Shown here: positions 35,968 to 44,209 of the stretch, one piece after another | How the letters are laid out: every line of letters begins with the position of its first letter | Numbering within the stretch: the first letter of the stretch is position 1 | Assembly: GCF_016811105.1 (NCBI RefSeq) | Contig: NZ_JAFBGM010000001.1 | Location: 496,001 to 560,000, forward strand | Direction of reading: 5' to 3' | Length of the DNA stretch: 64,000 nucleotides | Source: Aurantibacter crassamenti | Lineage (GTDB): Bacteria > Bacteroidota > Bacteroidia > Flavobacteriales > Flavobacteriaceae | Translations under genes and position numbers: made by a program | The notes under the pieces: generated by a model | What the model was told of the DNA's origin: nothing | The model's input: only the letters and a program-made list of their open reading frames with translations | The model's database searches: none

Positions 35968-37020
35968 ATGTCGACAATACAATTAGACGAAAAAATTTAT
36001 TTCTACCTGCTTTTCATCATTCCGGTGTTAGTGGTGCTTTTTGTGCTACTCCAAATCTGGAAAAAGAGAACGCAGCTAAAATTTGCTGATTCGTCTTTAT
36101 TAAAAAAATTAACGCCTAATAAGTCTAGTTTTAAAGCTACTTTAAAACTAATTCTTCTGCTTTTAGGTCTAGCAGCGTTGACATTAGGTTTAGTCAATCC
36201 AAAAATTGGCACAAAACTTGAAACTGTGAAACGCGAAGGCGTAGATATCGTATTTGCTATTGATGTTTCTAAAAGTATGTTGGCAGAAGACATTGCGCCA
36301 AACAGATTAGAAAAGGCAAAACGTTTAGTTTCTGAAATTATCAATCAATTGGCAAGCGACCGAATTGGTATAATTGCCTATGCAGGTCAGGCGTATCCGC
36401 AATTACCAATAACCACAGATTACGGAGCAGCAAAAATGTTCTTGCAGAATATGAATACTGATATGCTAACTTCTCAGGGTACAGCAATTAATGCTGCAAT
36501 TGATTTAGCAAGCACCTATTATGATGATGAAGAGCAGACCAATCGCGTGCTTTTTATAATATCAGATGGTGAAGATCATTCAGAAGGCACTACACTAGAT
36601 GCAGTAGAAGAAGCAACCGAAGCAGGTATTCGCATCTTTACTATAGGTGTTGGCAAAACTAAGGGCGCACCAATACCTATTAAACGAAAAGGTGTTGTAG
36701 AAAGCTTAAAGAAAGATAATAAAGGTGAAGTAGTTATAACCAAACTCAATCAAGAAATATTGATTGATATTGCCAAAGAAGGTAATGGTGAATATATTGA
36801 CGGATCTAATACCGAAGAAGCTGTAAATTATATAAAAGATCAATTATTGCAAATGGATAAAAAGGAATTTGAAGCGAAACAGTTTGCTGAATACAAAGAC
36901 CAGTTTCAATGGTTTTTAGCAGCTGGGTTGTTATTTTTATTTCTTGATATTTTTGTATTAGATCGAAAAACAGAATGGCTTAGAAAATTGAATTTATTCA
37001 ACGAAAAGCAAAGTTCATAA
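35968..37020 (+). CDS. batB: BatB, VWA-domain membrane protein
   Basis: This 350-residue paralogue of BatA has the same layout: two N-terminal helices, a VWA domain with MIDAS motif DVSKS (D99-S103) and LFIISDGEDHSEG, and a C-terminal helix. The six-base gap from batA and the shared architecture indicate a duplicated pair working together. The protein should bind a divalent metal through the MIDAS site on the periplasmic side. Confidence 0.92.
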   Translation: MSTIQLDEKIYFYLLFIIPVLVVLFVLLQIWKKRTQLKFADSSLLKKLTPNKSSFKATLKLILLLLGLAALTLGLVNPKIGTKLETVKREGVDIVFAIDVSKSMLAEDIAPNRLEKAKRLVSEIINQLASDRIGIIAYAGQAYPQLPITTDYGAAKMFLQNMNTDMLTSQGTAINAAIDLASTYYDDEEQTNRVLFIISDGEDHSEGTTLDAVEEATEAGIRIFTIGVGKTKGAPIPIKRKGVVESLKKDNKGEVVITKLNQEILIDIAKEGNGEYIDGSNTEEAVNYIKDQLLQMDKKEFEAKQFAEYKDQFQWFLAAGLLFLFLDIFVLDRKTEWLRKLNLFNEKQSS

Positions 37021-37022
37021 GT

Positions 37023-37883
37023 ATGAAATTTAAACTGATATACATCTTTCTGTTTCTGGGGTTGACGCTTTGTGCGCAAACTGAAGAAGATATTGAAAAA
37101 GAGAATGCTAAAGATTTAGCAGAATCTACCAATATTACGTGGGAAGGAAATAAGAAAATCTCAGAAGAAAATTTTTTAGAAGCTGAAAAAGATTACCGCA
37201 GAGCAATTTCTAAAAGCGATAAAAATGTAGTTGCTCCTTTTAATTTAGGTAATGCATACTATAATTCAGAAACCTATAGTGAAGCTTTTGGAAGGTTTAA
37301 AGAAGCCGGAGAAAAGTCTGAAGATAAAACCGAAAAACACAAAGCCTATCATAATATGGGCAATGTTTTTATGAAACGCAAAGAATATGAAAAGGCTGTA
37401 GAAGCGTATAAAGAAGCCCTTCGTAATAATCCAAAAGACGAAGAAACACGGTACAACCTAGCCTTGGCAAAAGAAATGCTTAAAAAAGAGCAAGACGAAC
37501 AGAAGAACGACGACGAAAATAAAGACAACAAAGACCAGGACGACAAAAAAGACGATCAAGAAAAAAACGAAGACAAGAAAGACGACGGAGATAAAAAAGA
37601 AGACGAGGGAGACAAAGAAGAGGAAAATAAAGATCAGAAAGACGAAGGCGATAAAGGCGACGAAGAAAAAGAAGATAACAAAGAAGGTGAGGGTGATAAA
37701 AAAGAGGAACAAGATCAAAAGCCTGAAGAACAGCAACAACAACCTCAAAGACCAAATCAGTTATCAAAACAACAAATTCAAAATCTGCTAGACGCTATGC
37801 AGAATGAAGAAGATAAAGTTCAAGAGAAAATTGACGCCCAAAAAGTAAAAGGTGTCAAAGTAAAGAATGAAAAAGATTGGTAG
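37023..37883 (+). CDS. batC: BatC, TPR protein with polyampholyte tail
   Basis: This 286-residue exported protein has a signal peptide (ending LCAQ) and three or four TPR repeats (about residues 40-150; FNLGNAYYNSETYSEAFGRF is a clear repeat). A stretch of about 90 residues made almost wholly of K, D, E, N and Q (about 155-245) follows, then a helical end. TPR domains would mediate contact with other Bat proteins in the periplasm. The charged stretch is low in complexity but stays in frame and begins after a normal TPR region. Confidence 0.88.
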   Translation: MKFKLIYIFLFLGLTLCAQTEEDIEKENAKDLAESTNITWEGNKKISEENFLEAEKDYRRAISKSDKNVVAPFNLGNAYYNSETYSEAFGRFKEAGEKSEDKTEKHKAYHNMGNVFMKRKEYEKAVEAYKEALRNNPKDEETRYNLALAKEMLKKEQDEQKNDDENKDNKDQDDKKDDQEKNEDKKDDGDKKEDEGDKEEENKDQKDEGDKGDEEKEDNKEGEGDKKEEQDQKPEEQQQQPQRPNQLSKQQIQNLLDAMQNEEDKVQEKIDAQKVKGVKVKNEKDW

Positions 37884-37888
37884 TTCAA

Positions 37889-39667
37889 ATGAAAAGCAAA
37901 AATTACATAGTACTTTTTCTTTTTACCATTTTGTCATTTGCGTTAAAAGCACAAGACAAAGAGGCTATAACCTTTGAGCTAAAAGTTAGCAAAAACAAGC
38001 TTGGCATTAATGAGCGTATTCGCGTTGATTTTTCAATGAACAAAGACGGTGATAATTTTAATCCACCTGATTTTCAAGGTTTTAAAGTTCTCATGGGGCC
38101 TTCACAGTCAATAAGTTCATCTTGGATAAATGGCGTAAGAAGTTATTCAAAGACCTATTCGTACACCTTGGCTCCTATTGCCCAAGGCACATTTACCATA
38201 AAACAAGCAACTATTGTTATTGACGGTAATATCTACAAGTCTTTGGCACAGAAAATAGTGGTAGGCCCAGCGGTGGACAAGCCAAGCGACCAAATGACGG
38301 CGCATGATGTAGCTGATGAAAGTCTTCATTTAGTAGCAGAGGTTTCTAATGGTAGTCCGTACATGAATGAGGCCATCACTGTAGTGTACAAATTATACTT
38401 TGGGCAACAGATAGGTATTTCTAATTACAGACCATTAGATAATCCAACGTATAATAATTTCTGGAGTCAAGATATACCAATTAAAAGGTTGAACGCTCAA
38501 AATGGAACTTATGATGGTAAACCATTTCGATATGTAGTTTTAAAGCGAGTTGTATTATATCCGCAGAAATCAGGCAAGTTGGAGATAGAACCTTTATCTC
38601 TTGAAATCACCGCAGATGTACCTACACAAAAACGTGATTTTTTTGGAGGAAGAATATATTCACAAGCCAATAAAACTGTATCCGCAGGAAAAAGAACAAT
38701 AAATGTAAAAGCGCTTCCAGAAAACGGAAAACCAGCAAATTTTAATGGTGCAGTTGGTGATTTTGATTTTAAGGTAACAACCAGCAAAACTGCACTTAAT
38801 GCTTCAGAATCTTTACAAGCTACTGTAGAGGTAAGTGGTAAAGGAAATCTAAAATTATTCAAGTTACCAGAACCAAACCTTCCTAGTTCATTAGAAGTTT
38901 ATGAACCAGAATTTGACGAAAATGTACGCACTACTATAGCTGGCATGCAAGGTAAGGTGGCAAATAACTATACAATAGTTCCCGCTTACAAGGGCAAGTA
39001 TCCAATACCTAGCATTTCATTTAGTTATTTCGATCCAACTACTAAAAAATACAATACAATTAACTCAGATGAGATCCTCATTGATGTAATTTCAGGACCA
39101 TCAAGTGGTAGCGCAAACAATAATGGTTCAGTTTCTAATACCAAACAAACAGTAACCGCTGCCAGTGATCAATTTGCATTTATTAAGTTGAATTCTAATT
39201 TAGTGCCCATTGGTGCTACAACTTTTTTCGGAAGTAATTCTTTCTATTTATGGTGGCTACTGCCATTATTATTGATTCCTATTGCAATTATATTCAGAAA
39301 AAAACTAGATGCTTTGGCTGGTGATGTTGAAGGCAATAAGATTAGAATGGCTAATAGGTTAGCTAAGAAATATCTTTCATCTGCTAAAAAAGCCTTAGGT
39401 AATAAAGAGGCATTTTATGTTGCTCTAGAAAAAGGGTTGCATAATTATTTAAAGGCCAAATTAAAACTTGAAACATCTGAGTTCAGTAAAGAAAAAATCA
39501 ATGATTTATTGATTGAAAAAAATGTAGATGAAGCAACTATTGAACGTTTTATTAGCTTATTGAAGAATTGCGAAATGGCACGTTATAGTCCGTTTTCAGA
39601 TGTTCAAATAAAACAAGATTATACAAACGCTAGTGAGGTGATGTCTTATTTAGACAAACAACTATAA
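37889..39667 (+). CDS. batD: BatD, envelope protein
   Basis: This 592-residue protein has a signal peptide (MKSKNYIVLFLFTILSFALK). A long periplasmic beta-rich region (about residues 25-430) contains the BatD motifs FQGFKVLMGPSQS and SYTLAPIAQGTF. One membrane helix lies at about 450-468 and a cytoplasmic helical tail follows. The start is ATG 37889, six bases after the batC stop; an upstream in-frame TTG would overlap batC and is rejected. It is a core member of the bat operon, thought to contribute to oxygen tolerance or envelope integrity. Confidence 0.9.
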   Translation: MKSKNYIVLFLFTILSFALKAQDKEAITFELKVSKNKLGINERIRVDFSMNKDGDNFNPPDFQGFKVLMGPSQSISSSWINGVRSYSKTYSYTLAPIAQGTFTIKQATIVIDGNIYKSLAQKIVVGPAVDKPSDQMTAHDVADESLHLVAEVSNGSPYMNEAITVVYKLYFGQQIGISNYRPLDNPTYNNFWSQDIPIKRLNAQNGTYDGKPFRYVVLKRVVLYPQKSGKLEIEPLSLEITADVPTQKRDFFGGRIYSQANKTVSAGKRTINVKALPENGKPANFNGAVGDFDFKVTTSKTALNASESLQATVEVSGKGNLKLFKLPEPNLPSSLEVYEPEFDENVRTTIAGMQGKVANNYTIVPAYKGKYPIPSISFSYFDPTTKKYNTINSDEILIDVISGPSSGSANNNGSVSNTKQTVTAASDQFAFIKLNSNLVPIGATTFFGSNSFYLWWLLPLLLIPIAIIFRKKLDALAGDVEGNKIRMANRLAKKYLSSAKKALGNKEAFYVALEKGLHNYLKAKLKLETSEFSKEKINDLLIEKNVDEATIERFISLLKNCEMARYSPFSDVQIKQDYTNASEVMSYLDKQL

Positions 39668-39700
39668 TAAAGATTAAGGTTAGATTTTATTTTCTAATTT

Positions 39701-40483
39701 TTGAAATATTTAAAAGTGAAAAAAGAGAATTTCCTATTAATACTATTATTGATATTTTTTGAATTGAATGCATTCGCACAAAACGAAGCATTATTCAAAA
39801 AAGGAAATGATGCCTATAATGAAGGAGATTTTGTAACGGCTGCAGATCAATATTTAGCCATCTTAGAAAAAGGAACACATTCAGCAGAATTATATTTTAA
39901 TCTTGGTAACGCTTATTACAAACTAAATCAAATTGCACCAAGTATTTATTATTATGAGAAAGCCTTGGTTTTAAAACCTAATGACAGTGAAATAATAAAC
40001 AATTTGGCTTATGCTCAAAACATGACCTTAGATGCAATAGAAACACTACCAACAACAGGTCTCAAAAATCTTTACAAACAGTTCACCGAAATTCTGAATT
40101 ATGACCAATGGGCTAAAATAGCGGTGTTGTTTATGATTCTGTTTGTTTTATTATACATCGCATTTTACTTCTTTAGTTATTCTACTCGAAAACGGATTGC
40201 TTTCATTAGCAGTTTAATTGCATTAGTCTGCTCTGTTTTAGCCGTTGTATTTGCTTACATAGAGTTTGATGATTTTAACAAAAACAACCCCGCAATAGTA
40301 TTTGTTAAAGAAAGTCAAGTGAAAACAGAACCCAATGACAGAAGTCAACAAGCCTTTATTTTACATGAAGGCACCAAAGTAAATGTAATTGGCAGTTTAG
40401 ATGATTGGCAAGAAATTAAACTTTCAGACGGTCAAACCGGCTGGATTTCTTCTGAAAATATAAAACTAATTAAAGATTTTTAA
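39701..40483 (+). CDS. batE: BatE, TPR and SH3-like domain protein
   Basis: This protein of about 260 residues has a signal peptide (LLLIFFELNAFAQ), two TPR-like repeats (about residues 30-105) and two membrane helices (about 140-160 and 168-188). A C-terminal bacterial SH3 domain covers about 200-258 (KVNVIGSLDDWQEIKLSDGQ). No in-frame ATG precedes the signal peptide and an in-frame stop lies at 39695, so translation must begin at TTG 39701 or GTG 39716. It ends the bat operon. Confidence 0.88.
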   Translation: MKYLKVKKENFLLILLLIFFELNAFAQNEALFKKGNDAYNEGDFVTAADQYLAILEKGTHSAELYFNLGNAYYKLNQIAPSIYYYEKALVLKPNDSEIINNLAYAQNMTLDAIETLPTTGLKNLYKQFTEILNYDQWAKIAVLFMILFVLLYIAFYFFSYSTRKRIAFISSLIALVCSVLAVVFAYIEFDDFNKNNPAIVFVKESQVKTEPNDRSQQAFILHEGTKVNVIGSLDDWQEIKLSDGQTGWISSENIKLIKDF

Positions 40484-40516
40484 TAATTTCTTAACAGCGA
40501 AATTTGTCTTAAATTA

Positions 40517-40524
40517 TATATTTG
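40517..40524 (+). promoter_or_regulatory. Possible -7 element before the small membrane protein gene
   Basis: TATATTTG is an exact -7 match 20 bases before the ATG at 40545. A -33 element at standard spacing is not evident. Confidence 0.35.
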
Positions 40525-40544
40525 CAGCTTAATTTAAATTTTCT

Positions 40545-40847
40545 ATGTCTAAATCGCAAATGCATGTTATATTGTTATCTATATGGCTCTTTGCTATTAC
40601 GGCACCGTCTATAATCACATTACTTACAGACGGAAATAAATCACCCATTACCTTAAATTTAAACGAAGAAGAACAACAAGAACAAGTAAAAAAATCACAG
40701 GCTAAAGAGAAAATTGTAAATGAAGATTATTATGATTTATCATTAATCAATTTTTCGAATGATTCGAAATTAGCTGATTTTTACTTTTTAGGAACTTTAG
40801 ATTATACTTCAGAAGTAATATCCCCTCCACCAGAATATAAGAGTTAG
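40545..40847 (+). CDS. Small membrane protein of unknown function
   Basis: This 100-residue protein has one hydrophobic helix near the start (MHVILLSIWLFAITAPSIIT). A Glu/Gln/Lys-rich stretch follows (LNLNEEEQQEQVKKSQAKEK), then a polar tail with several tyrosines. It could be a single-pass membrane protein with the tail outside the cytoplasm. I do not recognise a family. It sits between the bat operon and the SulP/carbonic anhydrase genes, 71 bases before the SulP start, and may belong to that unit. Confidence 0.65.
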   Translation: MSKSQMHVILLSIWLFAITAPSIITLLTDGNKSPITLNLNEEEQQEQVKKSQAKEKIVNEDYYDLSLINFSNDSKLADFYFLGTLDYTSEVISPPPEYKS

Positions 40848-40879
40848 TCCTTAGTATTTTATTTTTTTATGACTAACAA

Positions 40880-40903
40880 GTCTTCTAGCATACTACAGAA
40901 GAC
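40880..40903 (+). promoter_or_regulatory. Inverted repeat in front of the SulP gene
   Basis: GTCTTCT (40880-40886) and AGAAGAC (40897-40903) form a perfect 7-base inverted repeat with a 10-base spacer, 15 bases before the ATG. It may be an operator or a leader hairpin that affects translation. Confidence 0.35.
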
Positions 40904-40918
40904 ATAACATTATTTATC

Positions 40919-42511
40919 ATGTTTAAACATTTAAAAAGCGACCTTCCCGCAAGTGTCGTAGTATTTTTTGTTGCGCTACCATTATGTTTAGGTATAGCGT
41001 TAGCCAGTGGAGCACCATTATTTTCGGGACTAATTGCTGGTATAGTAGGTGGAGTTGTTGTAGGTGGCCTTAGTGGCTCCAAAATTGGTGTAAGTGGTCC
41101 AGCTGCAGGTTTAGCTGCAATTGTTTTAACCGCTATTGGTGCCTTAGGTGGTTATCAAAACTTTTTAGTAGCCGTAGTTTTAGGTGGAATAATTCAAATA
41201 TTGTTTGGTCTATTAAAGGCAGGTGTAATTGGTTACTATTTTCCATCTTCAGTAATTAAAGGAATGTTAACCGGAATCGGAATAATTATTATTCTTAAAC
41301 AAATTCCACATTTCTTTGGTTACGACCCCGATCCAGAAGGTGATTTTGCTTTTTTTCAAGTTGATGGTAAAAACACTTTTTCTGAAATATTAGAAACCGT
41401 AAACAATATTAGCCCAGGTGCTACTTTGATAGCTGTAATAGGCCTAGCAATATTGTTGCTATGGGATAAGGTACTTTCTAAAAAAGGCAAAATATTTCAA
41501 CTTGTTCAAGGGCCATTGGTCGCTGTAGCAATAGGAATATTATTCTTTATTCTTACTCAAAATCATGAAGTTCTAGCGATTTCTTCAGATCATTTAGTAA
41601 GTGTACCCGTTCCGGAAGATGCAGCCTCATTTTTTGGTCAGTTTAGTTTTCCAAATTTTAGTGCAATTACAAATGTAGAAGTGTGGATTACGGCTTTTAC
41701 AATTGCATTGGTAGCCAGTCTTGAAACATTATTATGTGTAGAAGCAACTGACAAATTAGATCCAAACAAAAATGTAACCCCTACAAACCGCGAATTACTA
41801 GCGCAAGGAGCAGGTAACATAATTTCGGGTATGATTGGTGGATTACCAATTACCCAAGTAATTGTTCGTAGTTCGGCAAATATACAGTCGGGGGGTAGAT
41901 CTAAATTATCAGCAATAATTCACGGATTTTTATTACTTATTTCCGTGATTCTAATTCCAAGGATATTAAATATGATTCCCCTTTCGGTTTTAGCTGCCAT
42001 TCTGTTTATCGTAGGTTTTAAATTAGCGAAACCAGCTTTATTTAAAAAAATGTACCAATTAGGCTGGAAACAATCCATACCATTCTATGTAACCGTTTTT
42101 GGAATTGTCTTTACAGATCTTTTGGTAGGTATTAGTTTAGGTCTTGCTGTTGGTATTGTTGTTATTCTTCTAAAAAGCTATCAAAACTCACATTTTCTCC
42201 ATATAGAAGATAAGAGTAATGGAAAACATAGAATAAAAATGACCCTAGCTGAAGAAGTTACCTTTTTTAACAAAGGTGCTATACTAAAAGAATTAGACAG
42301 TTTACCTAGAGACACTTACCTAGAAATAGATATTTTAAAAACTAGGTATTTAGATAACGATATTATTGAAATATTAGAAGACTTTAGTTTTAAAGCCAAA
42401 GAACGAAACATTGATATTCAATTAATATCTAAGCGTGGTGTAGTTGAGAATCCACCTAGTTTTATTGGGTTTTTCGAGGAAAGACCTAAATCTAAATTGA
42501 GTTTAAGTTAA
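40919..42511 (+). CDS. SulP-family transporter, probable bicarbonate type
   Basis: This 530-residue inner-membrane protein opens DLPASVVVFFVALPLCLGIA. It has 10-14 membrane segments, the conserved segment GVSGPAAGLAAIV, and a short C-terminal STAS-like domain (about residues 435-515). Family members move bicarbonate, sulfate or other anions. The carbonic anhydrase gene two positions downstream and the UspA-like gene between them favour bicarbonate, as in other SulP/carbonic anhydrase clusters. Transport direction and coupling ion are inferred only. Confidence 0.9.
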   Translation: MFKHLKSDLPASVVVFFVALPLCLGIALASGAPLFSGLIAGIVGGVVVGGLSGSKIGVSGPAAGLAAIVLTAIGALGGYQNFLVAVVLGGIIQILFGLLKAGVIGYYFPSSVIKGMLTGIGIIIILKQIPHFFGYDPDPEGDFAFFQVDGKNTFSEILETVNNISPGATLIAVIGLAILLLWDKVLSKKGKIFQLVQGPLVAVAIGILFFILTQNHEVLAISSDHLVSVPVPEDAASFFGQFSFPNFSAITNVEVWITAFTIALVASLETLLCVEATDKLDPNKNVTPTNRELLAQGAGNIISGMIGGLPITQVIVRSSANIQSGGRSKLSAIIHGFLLLISVILIPRILNMIPLSVLAAILFIVGFKLAKPALFKKMYQLGWKQSIPFYVTVFGIVFTDLLVGISLGLAVGIVVILLKSYQNSHFLHIEDKSNGKHRIKMTLAEEVTFFNKGAILKELDSLPRDTYLEIDILKTRYLDNDIIEILEDFSFKAKERNIDIQLISKRGVVENPPSFIGFFEERPKSKLSLS

Positions 42512-42557
42512 AAATGGTAATTAAAATATACCGCTTGTAAACAAAAATGAAAATATC

Positions 42558-43373
42558 ATGAAAAACAACAAATATAAAATAGTAATATTCACCGATTTAA
42601 AAGATTCGGTGAATACTACCCTAATAAGCGCCATCAACTTTGCAAAAATGGTAAATGGTGAAATAGAAATTTTCCATATTAAAAAAGCCATAGATATTGT
42701 AAAAAAAGAAAGTCAATTATCTGCCATACGCAATCTTAACAGTGAATATGTAGGTGCTGAAAAAAAAATAAAATCTATTGTAAAGCAGTATTCAAAAGAT
42801 TTTAATATTCCGCTTACCTATTCATTCGCAATTGGTAACATAAAAAGTGAAATTTCATCCTATATCGATGAAAAAAAACCAGATATAATTGTATTAGGAA
42901 AGAAAAAATATAAAATATTAAATAGAGTTAAACTTAATTTAATTCAATTTATACTGAAGAAACATAATGGCCCAATATTCATTACAGATAATGAAAAAGT
43001 ACTGGAATTAAACCATGATTTATCTTTTGGTTTAATAGATGAATTAGAACCATATACAAACCTTAACTTCGCCAAAGAGGTACTTCAGAACAGCAAAAAG
43101 CCAATTAAATCTTTTAAAATTATCGAAAAGTCAAATACTACGATAGAATCCAACACAAAACACAGCAAGGATGCAATCGAGTATGTATTTGAAAATAACG
43201 ATACATCCATACAAAATATCTCTAACTACATTTCAAAGAGTAATATAAACCTACTTTGTGTCAATAGAGGAGAAAATAAAAACAATAAAATGAGCAAAAA
43301 CATTTCTACTCCTAAGAATATTAACGATATTCTAAGCAATATTAATGTTCCTGTTCTTTTAATGGGTCAATAA
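42558..43373 (+). CDS. Universal stress protein-like (UspA) protein
   Basis: This 271-residue soluble protein has a first UspA-like alpha/beta domain (about residues 5-140). It contains KIVIFTDLKDSVNTTLISA at its start and DIIVLGKKKYKI at the nucleotide-binding region. A second, more divergent repeat (about 150-271) follows. The family binds ATP or acts in stress adaptation. Its place between a SulP transporter and carbonic anhydrase suggests control of transport in response to energy state, which is inference. The coding sequence is notably richer in A and T than its neighbours. Confidence 0.75.
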   Translation: MKNNKYKIVIFTDLKDSVNTTLISAINFAKMVNGEIEIFHIKKAIDIVKKESQLSAIRNLNSEYVGAEKKIKSIVKQYSKDFNIPLTYSFAIGNIKSEISSYIDEKKPDIIVLGKKKYKILNRVKLNLIQFILKKHNGPIFITDNEKVLELNHDLSFGLIDELEPYTNLNFAKEVLQNSKKPIKSFKIIEKSNTTIESNTKHSKDAIEYVFENNDTSIQNISNYISKSNINLLCVNRGENKNNKMSKNISTPKNINDILSNINVPVLLMGQ

Positions 43374-43403
43374 AAATTATTAATATTTAAAAAATATAGA
43401 ATT

Positions 43404-44033
43404 ATGAAAGCACATACAAAAGAAACGCAGGCAACAATGACCCCTGAAAAATCGTTGCGATTTTTGAAGGAAGGGAACCAACGTTTTCAAGACAACTTAA
43501 AAGCCAACAGAAATCTTTTAGAGCAAGTAAATGATACAAGTGAAGGGCAATTCCCTTTTGCAACTATTTTAAGTTGTATCGATTCACGAGTTTCTGCAGA
43601 ACTTGTTTTTGATCAAGGTTTAGGCGATATTTTCAGTGTGCGAATCGCTGGTAATTTTGTTAATGAAGACATTTTGGGTAGTATGGAATTTGGATGCAAA
43701 CTAGCTGGCACCAAATTAGTTGTGGTTTTAGGCCATACAAGTTGCGGTGCAATTAAAGGTGCTTGTGATCATGCACGTTTAGGTAATTTAACTGCGCTTA
43801 TTAACAAAATAGAACCAGCAGTAGATGCTGTTATAGAACCAAAGGATGAAAGTTTAAGAAACTCGAAAAACTTAGATTTCGTTGATGAAGTTGCTGCAAA
43901 AAATGTAGAAATGACTATTGCAAATATTAGGAAAAATAGTGCTGTATTAGCTGAAATGGAAGAAAAAGGTGAAGTTCTAATTGTGGGTGCCATGTACGAC
44001 ATATCTACAGGTGCTGTTGACTTTTACAACTAA
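43404..44033 (+). CDS. Beta-class carbonic anhydrase
   Basis: This 209-residue zinc enzyme interconverts CO2 and bicarbonate. The zinc ligands C58, H111 and C114 are present, with the D60-R62 dyad (CIDSRVSAE) and GHTSCGAIKGACD. The length and motif order are those of cytoplasmic beta-carbonic anhydrases. It is flanked by two SulP transporter genes, so it is likely to work on bicarbonate brought in by them. A strong terminator follows. Confidence 0.95.
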   Translation: MKAHTKETQATMTPEKSLRFLKEGNQRFQDNLKANRNLLEQVNDTSEGQFPFATILSCIDSRVSAELVFDQGLGDIFSVRIAGNFVNEDILGSMEFGCKLAGTKLVVVLGHTSCGAIKGACDHARLGNLTALINKIEPAVDAVIEPKDESLRNSKNLDFVDEVAAKNVEMTIANIRKNSAVLAEMEEKGEVLIVGAMYDISTGAVDFYN

Positions 44034-44058
44034 CGTTCAAAATAACTTCTTCGATTCT

Positions 44059-44090
44059 AAAAAAACCGATGTAATAACATCGGTTTTTTC
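44059..44090 (+). terminator. Rho-independent terminator after carbonic anhydrase
   Basis: CCGATGT (44066-44072) and ACATCGG (44077-44083) with loop AATA sit between an A-run and six T. The second SulP gene therefore probably has its own promoter. Confidence 0.9.
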
Positions 44091-44209
44091 AATTTATAAA
44101 GTAAATAAACACATATAACTAATAGTGGTATTAGTCTCTGTAAAAACCTGATTTTTAAAAATCTAAGCAAAAATTACTTCCATCTAAATTAAATTATTAT
44201 TTTAAACAT

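Noticed and set aside
37458-37767. Long minus-strand hydrophobic frames opposite batC
   Set aside because: They are the reverse complement of the Lys/Asp/Glu-rich repeat, which gives Leu/Phe/Val-rich reading by base composition alone.
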